Source: an uncultured Lentibacter sp. (GTDB lineage: Bacteria; Pseudomonadota; Alphaproteobacteria; Rhodobacterales; Rhodobacteraceae). From it: a stretch of 64,000 nt of DNA. The notes under the pieces were generated by a model. That model was not told the origin of the DNA. It searched no databases and was given only the letters and a program-made list of their open reading frames with translations. Where the stretch lies: the NCBI GenBank assembly GCA_947497495.1, contig CANMGT010000001.1, positions 682,001-746,000 on the forward strand, written 5' to 3'. Positions 17,750 through 25,293 of the stretch are shown one piece after another. Made by a program: the position numbers and the translations under genes. Each line of letters starts with the position of its first letter. The first letter of the stretch is position 1.

Positions 17750-18067
17750 ATGATTGACTGGACCAAAGTAGAGGAGCTTAAGGCAGATATCGGCCCTGAC
17801 GATTTCGATGATATCGTCGAAGTTTTCCTTGATGAAGTTGAAGAGGAGCTAGGGAAGCTACCTGCCAAAGGCCTGTCAGAACTTGAGAGTTCTCTTCACT
17901 TCCTCAAAGGCAGCGCTCTAAATCTGGGCTTTTCCGACTTCTCTGCTCTCTGCCAACAGGGCGAAACGGCTTCTGCCAATGGAACGCCGCAATCTGTAGA
18001 CATCCCCGCCATTCTAAGCAGCTATTCCGCTTCCAAAGAGATTTTCCTTCAAGGAGAAGTTACCTAG
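17750..18067 (+). CDS. Single-domain Hpt phosphotransfer protein
   Basis: A 105-residue histidine-phosphotransfer domain. The phosphorylatable histidine is H50 in LHFLKGSALNLGF, the standard Hpt signature. The protein has no kinase or receiver domain, so it must relay phosphate between a hybrid kinase encoded elsewhere and a receiver. The divergent receiver-phosphatase gene is the natural candidate partner. AGAGGGGG precedes the start; an earlier overlapping ATG runs into a stop after three codons. L,D-transpeptidase genes follow downstream but with a 76-base gap. Confidence 0.88.
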   Translation: MIDWTKVEELKADIGPDDFDDIVEVFLDEVEEELGKLPAKGLSELESSLHFLKGSALNLGFSDFSALCQQGETASANGTPQSVDIPAILSSYSASKEIFLQGEVT

Positions 18068-18143
18068 ATTTGCGAAAATTTCTGGTTAAAAAACACGATT
18101 CTGATAAACAGACTCGAAAGCTTGAGCAGGAAAGAGCAGCCAA

Positions 18144-18635
18144 ATGCGGGTCACAACCTTACTTCTGATTGCCCTCACATTCAGTATATCAGCTGGATGC
18201 AGCAAATTTCGCACCTATAACGGGCCCGAAGTCACGCATGTCGTTGTCCAGAAAAGCCAACGTCAGATGCACCTTCTGAGCGGGCCTGAGGTTCTCAAAA
18301 GTTATAAGGTGGGCCTGGGCTTTGCGCCAGACGGGCACAAAGAAGTTGAGGGGGACGGGCGCACACCGGAAGGCAGCTACCTAATTGATCGCCGCAATCC
18401 GAATAGCGAATTTCACCTCTCAATTGGAATCTCATACCCCAACTCTGCCGACATCGCTAAGGCGCGTGAGCTGGGTAAAAGTCCAGGCGGAGATATCTTC
18501 ATTCACGGCAGGCCCAAAAAATATCGCAACAAGCAACGCGATTGGACGGCGGGCTGCATTGCTGTGAAGGACCGCGAGATAGAAGAAATCTATTCGATGG
18601 TGAAAAACGGGACGCCGATAACGATTAGAGAATGA
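18144..18635 (+). CDS. L,D-transpeptidase-family lipoprotein (YkuD domain)
   Basis: A 163-residue outer- or inner-membrane lipoprotein. The signal sequence ends in the lipobox SAGC with C19 as the lipidated cysteine. The YkuD catalytic domain has H121 in IFIHGRP and the nucleophile C138 in TAGCIAV. L,D-transpeptidases make 3-3 cross-links in peptidoglycan or attach proteins to it; some members instead cleave such links. The sequence does not tell which. A second YkuD gene and a CAP lipoprotein lie next to it, so this is a small envelope cluster. AGGAAAGAG is upstream of the start. Confidence 0.9.
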   Translation: MRVTTLLLIALTFSISAGCSKFRTYNGPEVTHVVVQKSQRQMHLLSGPEVLKSYKVGLGFAPDGHKEVEGDGRTPEGSYLIDRRNPNSEFHLSIGISYPNSADIAKARELGKSPGGDIFIHGRPKKYRNKQRDWTAGCIAVKDREIEEIYSMVKNGTPITIRE

Positions 18636-18641
18636 GTGGCA

Positions 18642-19148
18642 CTAGCCACCCATAATCAAAGTCCACCAGATTTTCCCGCTGCTTTCCTGATGCCAGGAAA
18701 AGCCCATGTTCACGGCACGCTTATCGAGGATCACAGAGCGCGTATCGGGTTGCTGCATCCATGCACCAAGCGTTTCGAGCTCTGTTTCATATGTCTCGGA
18801 GATGTTTTCGCCCAGCATGAAGCCGGTGTATCCGACGCGGCGCACCCTATCGAGCGGCGAAGAGCCATCTGAACCGAAGTGCCACGGGCGGTTCTGACCG
18901 GCCATATCACGTGAGTGCGTTGCAGCTGCGGCATTGAGCTGTGCATTCAATTGAACCTCACCCAAGCCAGCAGCTTTACGCAGTGAGTTTACCGAATCAA
19001 GAATACGAAACTGAATTTTCGGAGATCCGCTCTTCGAAATTCTGTAGAGTTTCGGCAATGGTTTGCCGTCGGCTCCCATCTGCGGTGCTGTTGAGGTACA
19101 GGCTGAAAGCAAAATCGCTGCTGCAAGAAGACTACCAAGAAAACGCAT
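18642..19148 (-). CDS. CAP-domain (SCP/PR-1-like) lipoprotein
   Basis: A 168-residue lipoprotein: signal peptide with lipobox LSAC and lipidated C17, then a CAP domain. Visible CAP features are the LNAAAATHSRDMAGQNRPWHFGSDG block and a GENI motif, typical of the bacterial YkwD-like branch. Function in bacteria is unclear; proposed roles include binding or cutting envelope components. I chose the ATG preceded by AAAGG at 7 bases. Its 3' end comes within six bases of the convergent L,D-transpeptidase gene. Confidence 0.87.
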   Translation of the reverse strand: MRFLGSLLAAAILLSACTSTAPQMGADGKPLPKLYRISKSGSPKIQFRILDSVNSLRKAAGLGEVQLNAQLNAAAATHSRDMAGQNRPWHFGSDGSSPLDRVRRVGYTGFMLGENISETYETELETLGAWMQQPDTRSVILDKRAVNMGFSWHQESSGKIWWTLIMGG

Positions 19149-19312
19149 TGCGCACCTTTCGAACAAAAATCAGGTCAAGACGGGTTTACCCCCCAAACTG
19201 TGATCAATCAAACGCAGTTAAGCAACTCTCGGCTTATTTACCCAGATTGATTTGCGAGTGAGGCCAAAGCGCAATAATAAGGGTTGATTAATCACTTTTC
19301 GGAGATCGACTG

Positions 19313-19918
19313 ATGTCAGATTCCAAATTTTTGCTGAACCGCCGCGGATTCGTTGGAGGCTGCGCCTCTTTGTTGGCGAGCCCCGCGCTTGCTCAAACCG
19401 CAGATGTTGATGGTGACGAAACCGTAGAAGTCGAACGCGACATCAACGAAGTGGTGCGGCGCAACATTTCAAGCTTCAGGGCACTAAACTGGGAGCCATA
19501 TTTCGACAGCCTCAAGGGCGGTGCCGTTCTTGTCGACACAACGTCACGGGCCCTGCATTATTGGTCAGAAGACCAGTCGATTTACAAATTGTACCCGACA
19601 AGCGTGCCATTGACCGAAGAGCTTACACGCCGCGGCCGCACAAAAATTACGCGCAAAGTTGAGGGGCCCAGCTGGCGGCCCACACCCTCCATGCGCATTC
19701 GAAATCCAGAATGGCCAGATTTTGTTGGCCCAGGCCCGGACAACCCACTTGGCACCCATGCACTGTATCTTTCGTGGACATATTATCGAATTCACGGAAC
19801 ACATGACACGCGCAAGATTGGCCGTCGTTCCTCCAATGGCTGCATTGGTTTGTACAATGAGCACATCGCTGAGCTGTATTCTTTGGCCAATGTCGGCACA
19901 CAAGTGTTGCTTATTTGA
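19313..19918 (+). CDS. L,D-transpeptidase-family protein with Tat-type signal
   Basis: A 201-residue YkuD-domain protein. The N-terminus LNRRGFVGGCASLLASPALA is a twin-arginine signal peptide, so it is exported folded by the Tat system. Catalytic residues are H161 in RIHGTHD and C177 in SSNGCIGL. This pattern is the ErfK/YbiS-like branch that cross-links or anchors peptidoglycan. GGAG is 8 bases before the start. It differs from the lipoprotein copy upstream in export route and membrane attachment, so the two probably act in different places. Confidence 0.92.
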   Translation: MSDSKFLLNRRGFVGGCASLLASPALAQTADVDGDETVEVERDINEVVRRNISSFRALNWEPYFDSLKGGAVLVDTTSRALHYWSEDQSIYKLYPTSVPLTEELTRRGRTKITRKVEGPSWRPTPSMRIRNPEWPDFVGPGPDNPLGTHALYLSWTYYRIHGTHDTRKIGRRSSNGCIGLYNEHIAELYSLANVGTQVLLI

Positions 19919-20011
19919 CAATAGTGTGGCGGACTCTCACTAGTGATCGCATCATTCAGTTTGCAATCATATAAATATACTGGTTAACACAAGAACACAT
20001 GACAAAACTTT

Positions 20012-20034
20012 GGGCTATTGCGTATTGCAAGCCC
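20012..20034 (+). promoter_or_regulatory. Leader hairpin before the small secreted protein
   Basis: GGGC, a 2-base bulge and TTGC pair with GCAAGCCC around a short loop, ending a few bases before the strong GGAGGAAG ribosome-binding site. A role in mRNA stability or translation is possible. Confidence 0.35.
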
Positions 20035-20051
20035 GTTTCTGGAGGAAGAAA

Positions 20052-20231
20052 ATGAAAAATCTCGTTGTAGCTGCTGCATTCGTCGCCGCCGCCTCATCGG
20101 CGCAAGCCGGTTCAATGGCAGACCCAATCATCGAAGCACCTGTTATCGTTGAAGAAGCGTCAAGCTCTTCCGGTGGCATGGTACTCCCACTGCTTCTGCT
20201 CGTTGTTGTAGCGGCCGCTGTTGCTAACTAA
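20052..20231 (+). CDS. Small secreted protein with hydrophobic C-terminal tail
   Basis: A 59-residue protein with three parts: a signal peptide ending SSAQAG, a short acidic stretch rich in Glu and Ile/Val followed by four serines, and a hydrophobic tail GMVLPLLLLVVVAAAVAN that could be a transmembrane anchor. GGAGGAAGAAA gives a very strong ribosome-binding site, and an intrinsic terminator follows directly, so it is probably a highly expressed single-gene transcript. I do not recognise a family with known function. It sits after the envelope cluster and convergent to hemH. Confidence 0.7.
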   Translation: MKNLVVAAAFVAAASSAQAGSMADPIIEAPVIVEEASSSSGGMVLPLLLLVVVAAAVAN

Positions 20232-20253
20232 GCCTACGACTTCGATAGAATAG

Positions 20254-20284
20254 AAAACGGCAGCTTTTCAGCTGCCGTTTTTTT
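20254..20284. terminator. Bidirectional intrinsic terminator
   Basis: AAAACGGCAGCT and AGCTGCCGTTTT form a perfect 12-bp stem around TTTC, with a T-run on the plus side and A-run on the minus side. It serves the small secreted protein gene and the convergent hemH. Confidence 0.9.
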
Positions 20285-21341
20285 ATGTCCAGCCCTGAAT
20301 GTTTTCTTTGATGGTATCTGTCAAAAAGCGAACATGCGCTGCATCCGCATTCAAGCAAGGTATATAAGTGAATTCTTCACCGCCTGCCTCTTCGAATGCT
20401 TCGCATATCTCTTCATTGATCTCCTCAAGCGTTTCGATGCAGTCGGCTGAAAATGCAGGTGCGACAACCGCAATTTTACGCTTGCCATCTTCTTTGGCGA
20501 GTCTCGCGACTTCTTTCACTGTATAGGGCTTAAGCCATTCTTCACGCCCGAACACCGACTGGAATGTCGTGATAATATCAATGTCACTCCAGTTTAGACG
20601 CTCGCGTAGCAACCGCGTCGTCTTTTGACACTGGCAGTGGTAAGGATCGCCTTGCATCAGGTAGCGCTTTGGCATGCCGTGGTATGAAACAACCAATGTC
20701 TCGGGCTTGCTTTCCATCGCGCCGACATGTGCTTCAATGGAACTTGCCAAGGCCTCGATATAGCGCTCATCGTCAAAATAGGGTGCAATCGTACGGCTCG
20801 CAGGCTGCCAAGTTTGCTTCATGAGTGCGCGAAAGAATTCGTCGTTCGCCGTGCCCATAGTTGCCCCAGCATATTGCGGGTAAAGCGAGAAAAAGAGGAT
20901 CTTGTCGCAACCTTTTTCAACCATTTCGGCAACTTTGCTTTCGGTCGACGGGTTCCCGTAGCGCATACAAAAATCAACGATAACCTCGCCGCCAAGCTCC
21001 TCCTCGATCACTTTTGAAACAGACTGGCTTTGCTCTCTCGTGATCGTCATAAGAGGGCTTTCATCCAATTCCTCATTCCAGATCGACTTGTAAGCTTCAC
21101 CGCTGCTAAACGGCCGCTTCGTAAGGATGATCAATTGCAGGAGTGGCTGCCATTTCCATGACGCGATATCGATAACGCGCTTATCTGAGAGGAACTCGTT
21201 GAGATAGCGACGCATTGACCAATAGTCATAAGCGTCAGGTGTTCCCAAGTTCGCGAGCAAAACGCCGATCTTGGGTTTCTTAACGGTTGGATGGCCTTCT
21301 GGCAGGTGGCGATCAGTCGATGTATCGTTCGTCGTTTTCAT
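20283..21341 (-). CDS. hemH: Ferrochelatase
   Basis: Inserts ferrous iron into protoporphyrin IX, the last step of haem synthesis. The family segments IGVLLANLGTPD near the N-terminus, SYHGMPKRYLMQGDPYHCQC around the catalytic histidine, and APAFSADCIETLEEI near the C-terminus are all intact. At 352 residues it has typical alphaproteobacterial length. AGGGAACACT precedes the ATG. The methyltransferase-like gene lies upstream on the same strand with a 41-base gap, so the two may share a transcript. Confidence 0.96.
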   Translation of the reverse strand: MKTTNDTSTDRHLPEGHPTVKKPKIGVLLANLGTPDAYDYWSMRRYLNEFLSDKRVIDIASWKWQPLLQLIILTKRPFSSGEAYKSIWNEELDESPLMTITREQSQSVSKVIEEELGGEVIVDFCMRYGNPSTESKVAEMVEKGCDKILFFSLYPQYAGATMGTANDEFFRALMKQTWQPASRTIAPYFDDERYIEALASSIEAHVGAMESKPETLVVSYHGMPKRYLMQGDPYHCQCQKTTRLLRERLNWSDIDIITTFQSVFGREEWLKPYTVKEVARLAKEDGKRKIAVVAPAFSADCIETLEEINEEICEAFEEAGGEEFTYIPCLNADAAHVRFLTDTIKENIQGWT

Positions 21342-21382
21342 AGTGTTCCCTAGTTATGTGCCCAGCTGAAAGTCTGGCAAGT

Positions 21383-22201
21383 TCAGCCTTTCAGAGGGTG
21401 TTCTTTCGTCGAGAGCGCCTCTGCCAAAGACGTTTTTGCAGACCCTGGTCGCAACGGTTTTTGTTGGCTTTCATGCGGCTTCCAACCCGTCAAAAACAAG
21501 ACTTCAAAAGTCGCGACGATCCGCCCGTCCGGCTCTGCAAAGTGATTTTTGTAGATCTCGTCTGCCAGCTTGAAAAGGTCCTTTGCATCAAGACTACGCT
21601 TTCTCAGGTTAAGTGCGTTTGTTTCACCCATACGGCGTATATCATGCATTAGATGAAAAATATCCCGGTAGCTGGCCTTCAGTTCAATTTTATCAACAAC
21701 AGGCAGTGCAAACCCGGCGCGTTGCAAAAGCTGCCCTGCATCTCTGATTTCAGCCATCATTGCAACACGCGGTGAAAGCCCTCCATAAAGAGCAACTTCT
21801 GCCTCAGCGAGCGAGCTGCGCAGTTCGTGCAAGGTTTCTCCACCAAACATGCAGCCCAAAAACAACCCGTCAGGTTCAAGCGCATTGCGGCATTGAATGA
21901 GTTGACCGACGATATCATTTGACCAATGAAGCGACATGCCATGCACGATTAAATCATGCCGCTTGCCACCAAACTCAAGTGTTTCAGCGTCAGGAATTGT
22001 TTCAAACTGGCTCAAGGTCTCGCGCCAGAGGCCTCCTTGCCAGCCCGCCAGCACTGGTTGTGTAAACTTTCTGTTAACCAAGTTTAGACGATACTGAACT
22101 TCGTCAAGCGCCGCCATCAAGACGAAATCGGCCTCCGAAAGCCGCGCGCGGGCGCGATTTTGCGTGAGGGCTTGTCTATCGGTGTGTAGGTTTAATTGCA
22201 T
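21383..22201 (-). CDS. BioC/NDUFAF5-like methyltransferase homologue with degenerate SAM site
   Basis: A 272-residue protein whose central and C-terminal parts (GLFLGCMFGGETLHELR, then LSPRVAMMAEIRDAGQLLQRAGFALPV) match the BioC/NDUFAF5 branch of class I methyltransferases. NDUFAF5 hydroxylates an arginine of a complex I subunit in mitochondria. The glycine-rich motif I that binds SAM (D-x-G-x-G-x-G) is not visible where expected; the region reads PVLAGWQGGLWRETL instead. Activity is therefore in doubt. Its start codon is only 11 bases from that of the divergent comF. Confidence 0.75.
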   Translation of the reverse strand: MQLNLHTDRQALTQNRARARLSEADFVLMAALDEVQYRLNLVNRKFTQPVLAGWQGGLWRETLSQFETIPDAETLEFGGKRHDLIVHGMSLHWSNDIVGQLIQCRNALEPDGLFLGCMFGGETLHELRSSLAEAEVALYGGLSPRVAMMAEIRDAGQLLQRAGFALPVVDKIELKASYRDIFHLMHDIRRMGETNALNLRKRSLDAKDLFKLADEIYKNHFAEPDGRIVATFEVLFLTGWKPHESQQKPLRPGSAKTSLAEALSTKEHPLKG

Positions 22202-22212
22202 AGGCTACGAAT

Positions 22213-22944
22213 ATGGGTTGGCGATCAGGGATTCAAACAGTTGTTCAAACTCTGTATCCCACAAGTTGTTTGCTTTGCGGAACGACAATTGAAGGCAATT
22301 CAGGACTGTGCAGCAAGTGCTGGTTGAATACCCCTTTTATCGCTGGCCTTGTTTGCAACTCTTGCGGCACGCCCCTGCCCGGACAATCATTTGAAGACGA
22401 GACATGCGACGACTGCATCATAACGCCGCGGCCTTGGGCCGCAGCGCGCGCATGTTTAGATTACAAGCAAAACGCTCGCCGCCTGATTTGGGATCTAAAG
22501 TATTCAGACCGATCTGAGATCGCTACGGCCGCAGGCGGCTGGCTGCTCGCGGCAGCCCGGCCAATTTTGCCGAAAAATCCCCTTATTGTGCCAATACCGC
22601 TGCATTGGACACGGCTACTGCGCCGAAAATACAACCAATCAGCTTTACTCTCGAAAGCCCTCGCTGGCGCTGGGCACTTTGATCATCAACCAGAGTTGCT
22701 CAAGCGCGTTAAGCGCACACCAAGCCTAGTCGGGCTCGACCTTGAGCAAAGGCAAGCCTGCCTTAAAGGCACGATAAGCCTGACGGCTGACAAAGCAAGC
22801 CTCGCGGCGGGCCGAAACATCGTTTTGGTTGATGATGTGATGACAACAGGCGCGACCCTTGCCGCGGCCACACAGACCTGCCTGACGCAAGGTGTTAACA
22901 GCGTTTCTGCGGTTTTTCTGGCGCGCACGTCAAAGAATGACTAG
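22213..22944 (+). CDS. ComF-family phosphoribosyltransferase-like protein
   Basis: A 243-residue ComF homologue. An N-terminal set of zinc-finger-like cysteines (CLLCG, CSKCW, CNSCG, CDDC) is followed by a PRTase domain with the PRPP loop VLVDDVMTTGAT near the C-terminus. ComF proteins take part in natural transformation in some bacteria, but homologues are widespread where competence is unproven. The preceding divergent gene starts 11 bases away, so the promoter must overlap a coding region or be very compact. grxC follows after 31 bases on the same strand. Confidence 0.9.
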   Translation: MGWRSGIQTVVQTLYPTSCLLCGTTIEGNSGLCSKCWLNTPFIAGLVCNSCGTPLPGQSFEDETCDDCIITPRPWAAARACLDYKQNARRLIWDLKYSDRSEIATAAGGWLLAAARPILPKNPLIVPIPLHWTRLLRRKYNQSALLSKALAGAGHFDHQPELLKRVKRTPSLVGLDLEQRQACLKGTISLTADKASLAAGRNIVLVDDVMTTGATLAAATQTCLTQGVNSVSAVFLARTSKND

Positions 22945-22975
22945 GTCATACGTATGTTAACGAGCCGAGGTCATG

Positions 22976-23233
22976 ATGAAACAAGTAGAAATCTATTCTT
23001 CGCCGCTATGCGGCTTTTGCCACGCGGCCAAGCGCCTGCTGGACAGCAAGTCTGTAGACTACGTCGAATACAACGTCTTGACTGACCCGAAGCTAAAGCC
23101 TGAAATGATAGATCGCGCAAATGGCGCGCGGACTGTGCCACAGATATTTGTCGACAACACGCTCGTAGGCGGGTGCGACGACCTTTTCGCACTTGAACGC
23201 GCTGGCAAGCTCGACCCGCTCTTAGGGCTTTGA
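22976..23233 (+). CDS. grxC: Glutaredoxin 3
   Basis: An 85-residue dithiol glutaredoxin. The redox motif is CGFC (C12 and C15), and TVPQIF plus GGCDDLFALE supply the glutathione-binding cis-proline and C-terminal GG. It reduces protein and glutathione disulfides in the cytoplasm. I chose the second of two adjacent ATG codons because GAGG is then 5 bases upstream. It is part of a plus-strand run comF-grxC-nitrilase-marR with very short gaps. Confidence 0.93.
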   Translation: MKQVEIYSSPLCGFCHAAKRLLDSKSVDYVEYNVLTDPKLKPEMIDRANGARTVPQIFVDNTLVGGCDDLFALERAGKLDPLLGL

Positions 23234-23238
23234 GCATC

Positions 23239-24072
23239 ATGAAAACGGCACTTGTTCAACTCAGCTCCGGTGAGGAACCGCAAGAAAATCTCAAGGTTGC
23301 TTTAAAGCTTGTAGCAGAAGCTTCTGACAACGGGGCAGGCTTTGTGTTGACTCCAGAGGTGTCAAACTGCATCGCGTCTAGCCGTGAAAAACAGTTTGAA
23401 GTGCTATGTCTGGAAGCAGAAGATCCGTTTCTCAAGGCCATGCGCGCACTTGCTGCTGAGAAGAAAATCTGGCTTCTCATCGGGTCATTGGGGCTGCATT
23501 GCGACGACACGAAAGAGCGCCTTGCAAACCGCTCTTTTCTGATCACCCCAAACGGAAAAATCTCCGCGCGATATGACAAAATTCATATGTTTGATGTCGA
23601 TATTTCGGCAAGCGAGCGATACCGCGAGTCAGACAGCTACCGCCCAGGAGGCAAGGCTGTGCTGGGCAAAACCGACTTTGCAACAATCGGAATGACCGTG
23701 TGTTACGATGTCCGCTACCCGCACCTTTACCGCGCGCTAGCACAGGCGGGAGCCGACATCCTTACTGTCCCTGCAGCCTTTGCCCAAACTACTGGCGAAG
23801 CACATTGGGAAGCGCTTCTGCGCGCGCGCGCGATCGAAAATGGCGCATATGTCATCGCGCCGGCTCAAACGGGTGTGCACTACGTCAAGGACGGCAAAGA
23901 AAGGTGCACATTTGGCCATTCTCTGGCTGTCTCTCCTTGGGGTGAGGTTCTTGTTGACGGCGGCACCAACGTCGGCGTCAGCTACTTTAATATTGACATG
24001 TCGCATGTCGCAAAAGCACGATCTCGTGTAAACTCACTCCATCAGGATCGTGCGTTTGAGGTTTCAAAATGA
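23239..24072 (+). CDS. Carbon-nitrogen hydrolase, Nit-type (nitrilase superfamily)
   Basis: A 277-residue nitrilase-superfamily amidase. The Glu-Lys-Cys triad can be placed: E in LTPEVSN, K in YDKIHMFDVD and C in GMTVCYDVRYP. The context resembles Nit1/Nit2 proteins, which include deaminated-glutathione amidase and omega-amidase. Co-occurrence with glutaredoxin in one operon makes a glutathione-repair role attractive, but that is inference. A TTG nine bases earlier, overlapping the grxC stop, is an alternative start. It overlaps the following marR gene by four bases (ATGA). Confidence 0.87.
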   Translation: MKTALVQLSSGEEPQENLKVALKLVAEASDNGAGFVLTPEVSNCIASSREKQFEVLCLEAEDPFLKAMRALAAEKKIWLLIGSLGLHCDDTKERLANRSFLITPNGKISARYDKIHMFDVDISASERYRESDSYRPGGKAVLGKTDFATIGMTVCYDVRYPHLYRALAQAGADILTVPAAFAQTTGEAHWEALLRARAIENGAYVIAPAQTGVHYVKDGKERCTFGHSLAVSPWGEVLVDGGTNVGVSYFNIDMSHVAKARSRVNSLHQDRAFEVSK

Positions 24073-24509
24073 GCGAAAAACAGAACTCTTTAGCAATCGC
24101 CCTGTTCAGCGAGATTCTGGTCGCCGACCAATTGCTACGCAACCGATTGTCTAAAGAGCTTCCCAGCGGTATGGAAATTTCACACTTCTCCGTTTTAATG
24201 CACCTTGCGCACGCGAACACTGAAAAAACCCCTGCACAGCTGGCAAGCGCCTTTCACGTCACGCGAGGCGCGATGACCAATACTTTGTCCAAGTTGGAGT
24301 GGGCCGGATACATCCACGTGCGTCCCGATTGGGACGATGCGCGCCGCAAGCTGGTGGCGATAAGCCCCGCGGGAAACAGTGCGCGCGATGCGGCGATCGC
24401 GGCGATTGCACCGATGATTTCAAGTCTTGTTCAAGAAATAGGCGCTGACAGCGTGCGCTCCGCACTGCCCGTACTGCGGGAACTTCGAGCCAAACTCGAA
24501 AGCAGTTAA
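24069..24509 (+). CDS. MarR-family transcriptional regulator
   Basis: A 146-residue winged-helix regulator. The helix-turn-helix region [40 protein letters not shown] includes the wing motif DxR (DDARRK) characteristic of MarR proteins. Such dimers usually repress a neighbouring gene and respond to small phenolic or oxidised ligands. The coupled upstream genes (grxC and nitrilase) suggest a redox or glutathione-related cue, but no operator is recognisable. Its last four bases are shared with the convergent ubiG. Confidence 0.9.
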   Translation: MSEKQNSLAIALFSEILVADQLLRNRLSKELPSGMEISHFSVLMHLAHANTEKTPAQLASAFHVTRGAMTNTLSKLEWAGYIHVRPDWDDARRKLVAISPAGNSARDAAIAAIAPMISSLVQEIGADSVRSALPVLRELRAKLESS

Positions 24510-25249
24510 GGCTTTGTGCTGGCTGTAACGTAGTTCACACTCAAGTCTCGGTCAGAAATCCGCCAACTCCAGCTAACAGGGTTAAAAACAAAACCCTTCC
24601 GGTCAACCGGCATCATCCCCGCCTTTGAAATGAAATCGCACAACTCATCGGGCGTGATAAACTTGTTCCATTCGTGCGTGCCTTTGGGCAGCCAGCGCAT
24701 CACATATTCAGCGCCGACAATCGCCATCGCAAAACTCTTTGCGTTGCGGTTGATTGTTGAGCAAATGTGCAGCCCACCGGGCTTTAGCAGGCGGGCCACT
24801 TCGTTGAGATACTCCTGAGGGTCAGCAACATGTTCAACAACTTCCATGTTCACCACGGCGTCAAACTGTTCACCCGCCTCAGCAAGCGCCTCGGCTGTCG
24901 TCGCGCGATAATCGATCGTTAAGTCTTGCTGCTCCGCATGCAGGGTGGCAACGCTAATGTTCTTTTCAGCCGCATCAGCGCCGACAACAGTCGCTCCCAA
25001 ACGAGTGAGGGGCTCACTCAACAAGCCGCCTCCACACCCGATATCGAGGATTCTTAAGCCCTTGAACGGCTCTTGCTCTTCGAGATTGCAGTTGAACTCG
25101 GAAGCGATCTGCTTCGTGATGTAGTCGAGGCGACAAGAGTTCATCAGATGCAGCGGCCGGAACTTTCCGTTCGGATCCCACCACTCCGCGGCCATCGCCT
25201 CAAATTTTGCAAGTTCGGCCAGATCAACGGTATTGGTTTGCTGTTGCAC
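24506..25249 (-). CDS. ubiG: Ubiquinone biosynthesis O-methyltransferase
   Basis: Catalyses both O-methylation steps of ubiquinone synthesis. The SAM motif [15 protein letters not shown] is near residues 69-83, and the UbiG block [18 protein letters not shown] near the N-terminus is diagnostic. Later segments ([22 protein letters not shown]) agree. At 247 residues it has the expected length. It starts 44 bases from the divergent pip gene. No other ubi genes are near. Confidence 0.95.
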   Translation of the reverse strand: MQQQTNTVDLAELAKFEAMAAEWWDPNGKFRPLHLMNSCRLDYITKQIASEFNCNLEEQEPFKGLRILDIGCGGGLLSEPLTRLGATVVGADAAEKNISVATLHAEQQDLTIDYRATTAEALAEAGEQFDAVVNMEVVEHVADPQEYLNEVARLLKPGGLHICSTINRNAKSFAMAIVGAEYVMRWLPKGTHEWNKFITPDELCDFISKAGMMPVDRKGFVFNPVSWSWRISDRDLSVNYVTASTKP

Positions 25250-25293
25250 GATGTTACCCTTGGATTAACGCCCAGTATCGGGAATGTTACGGT

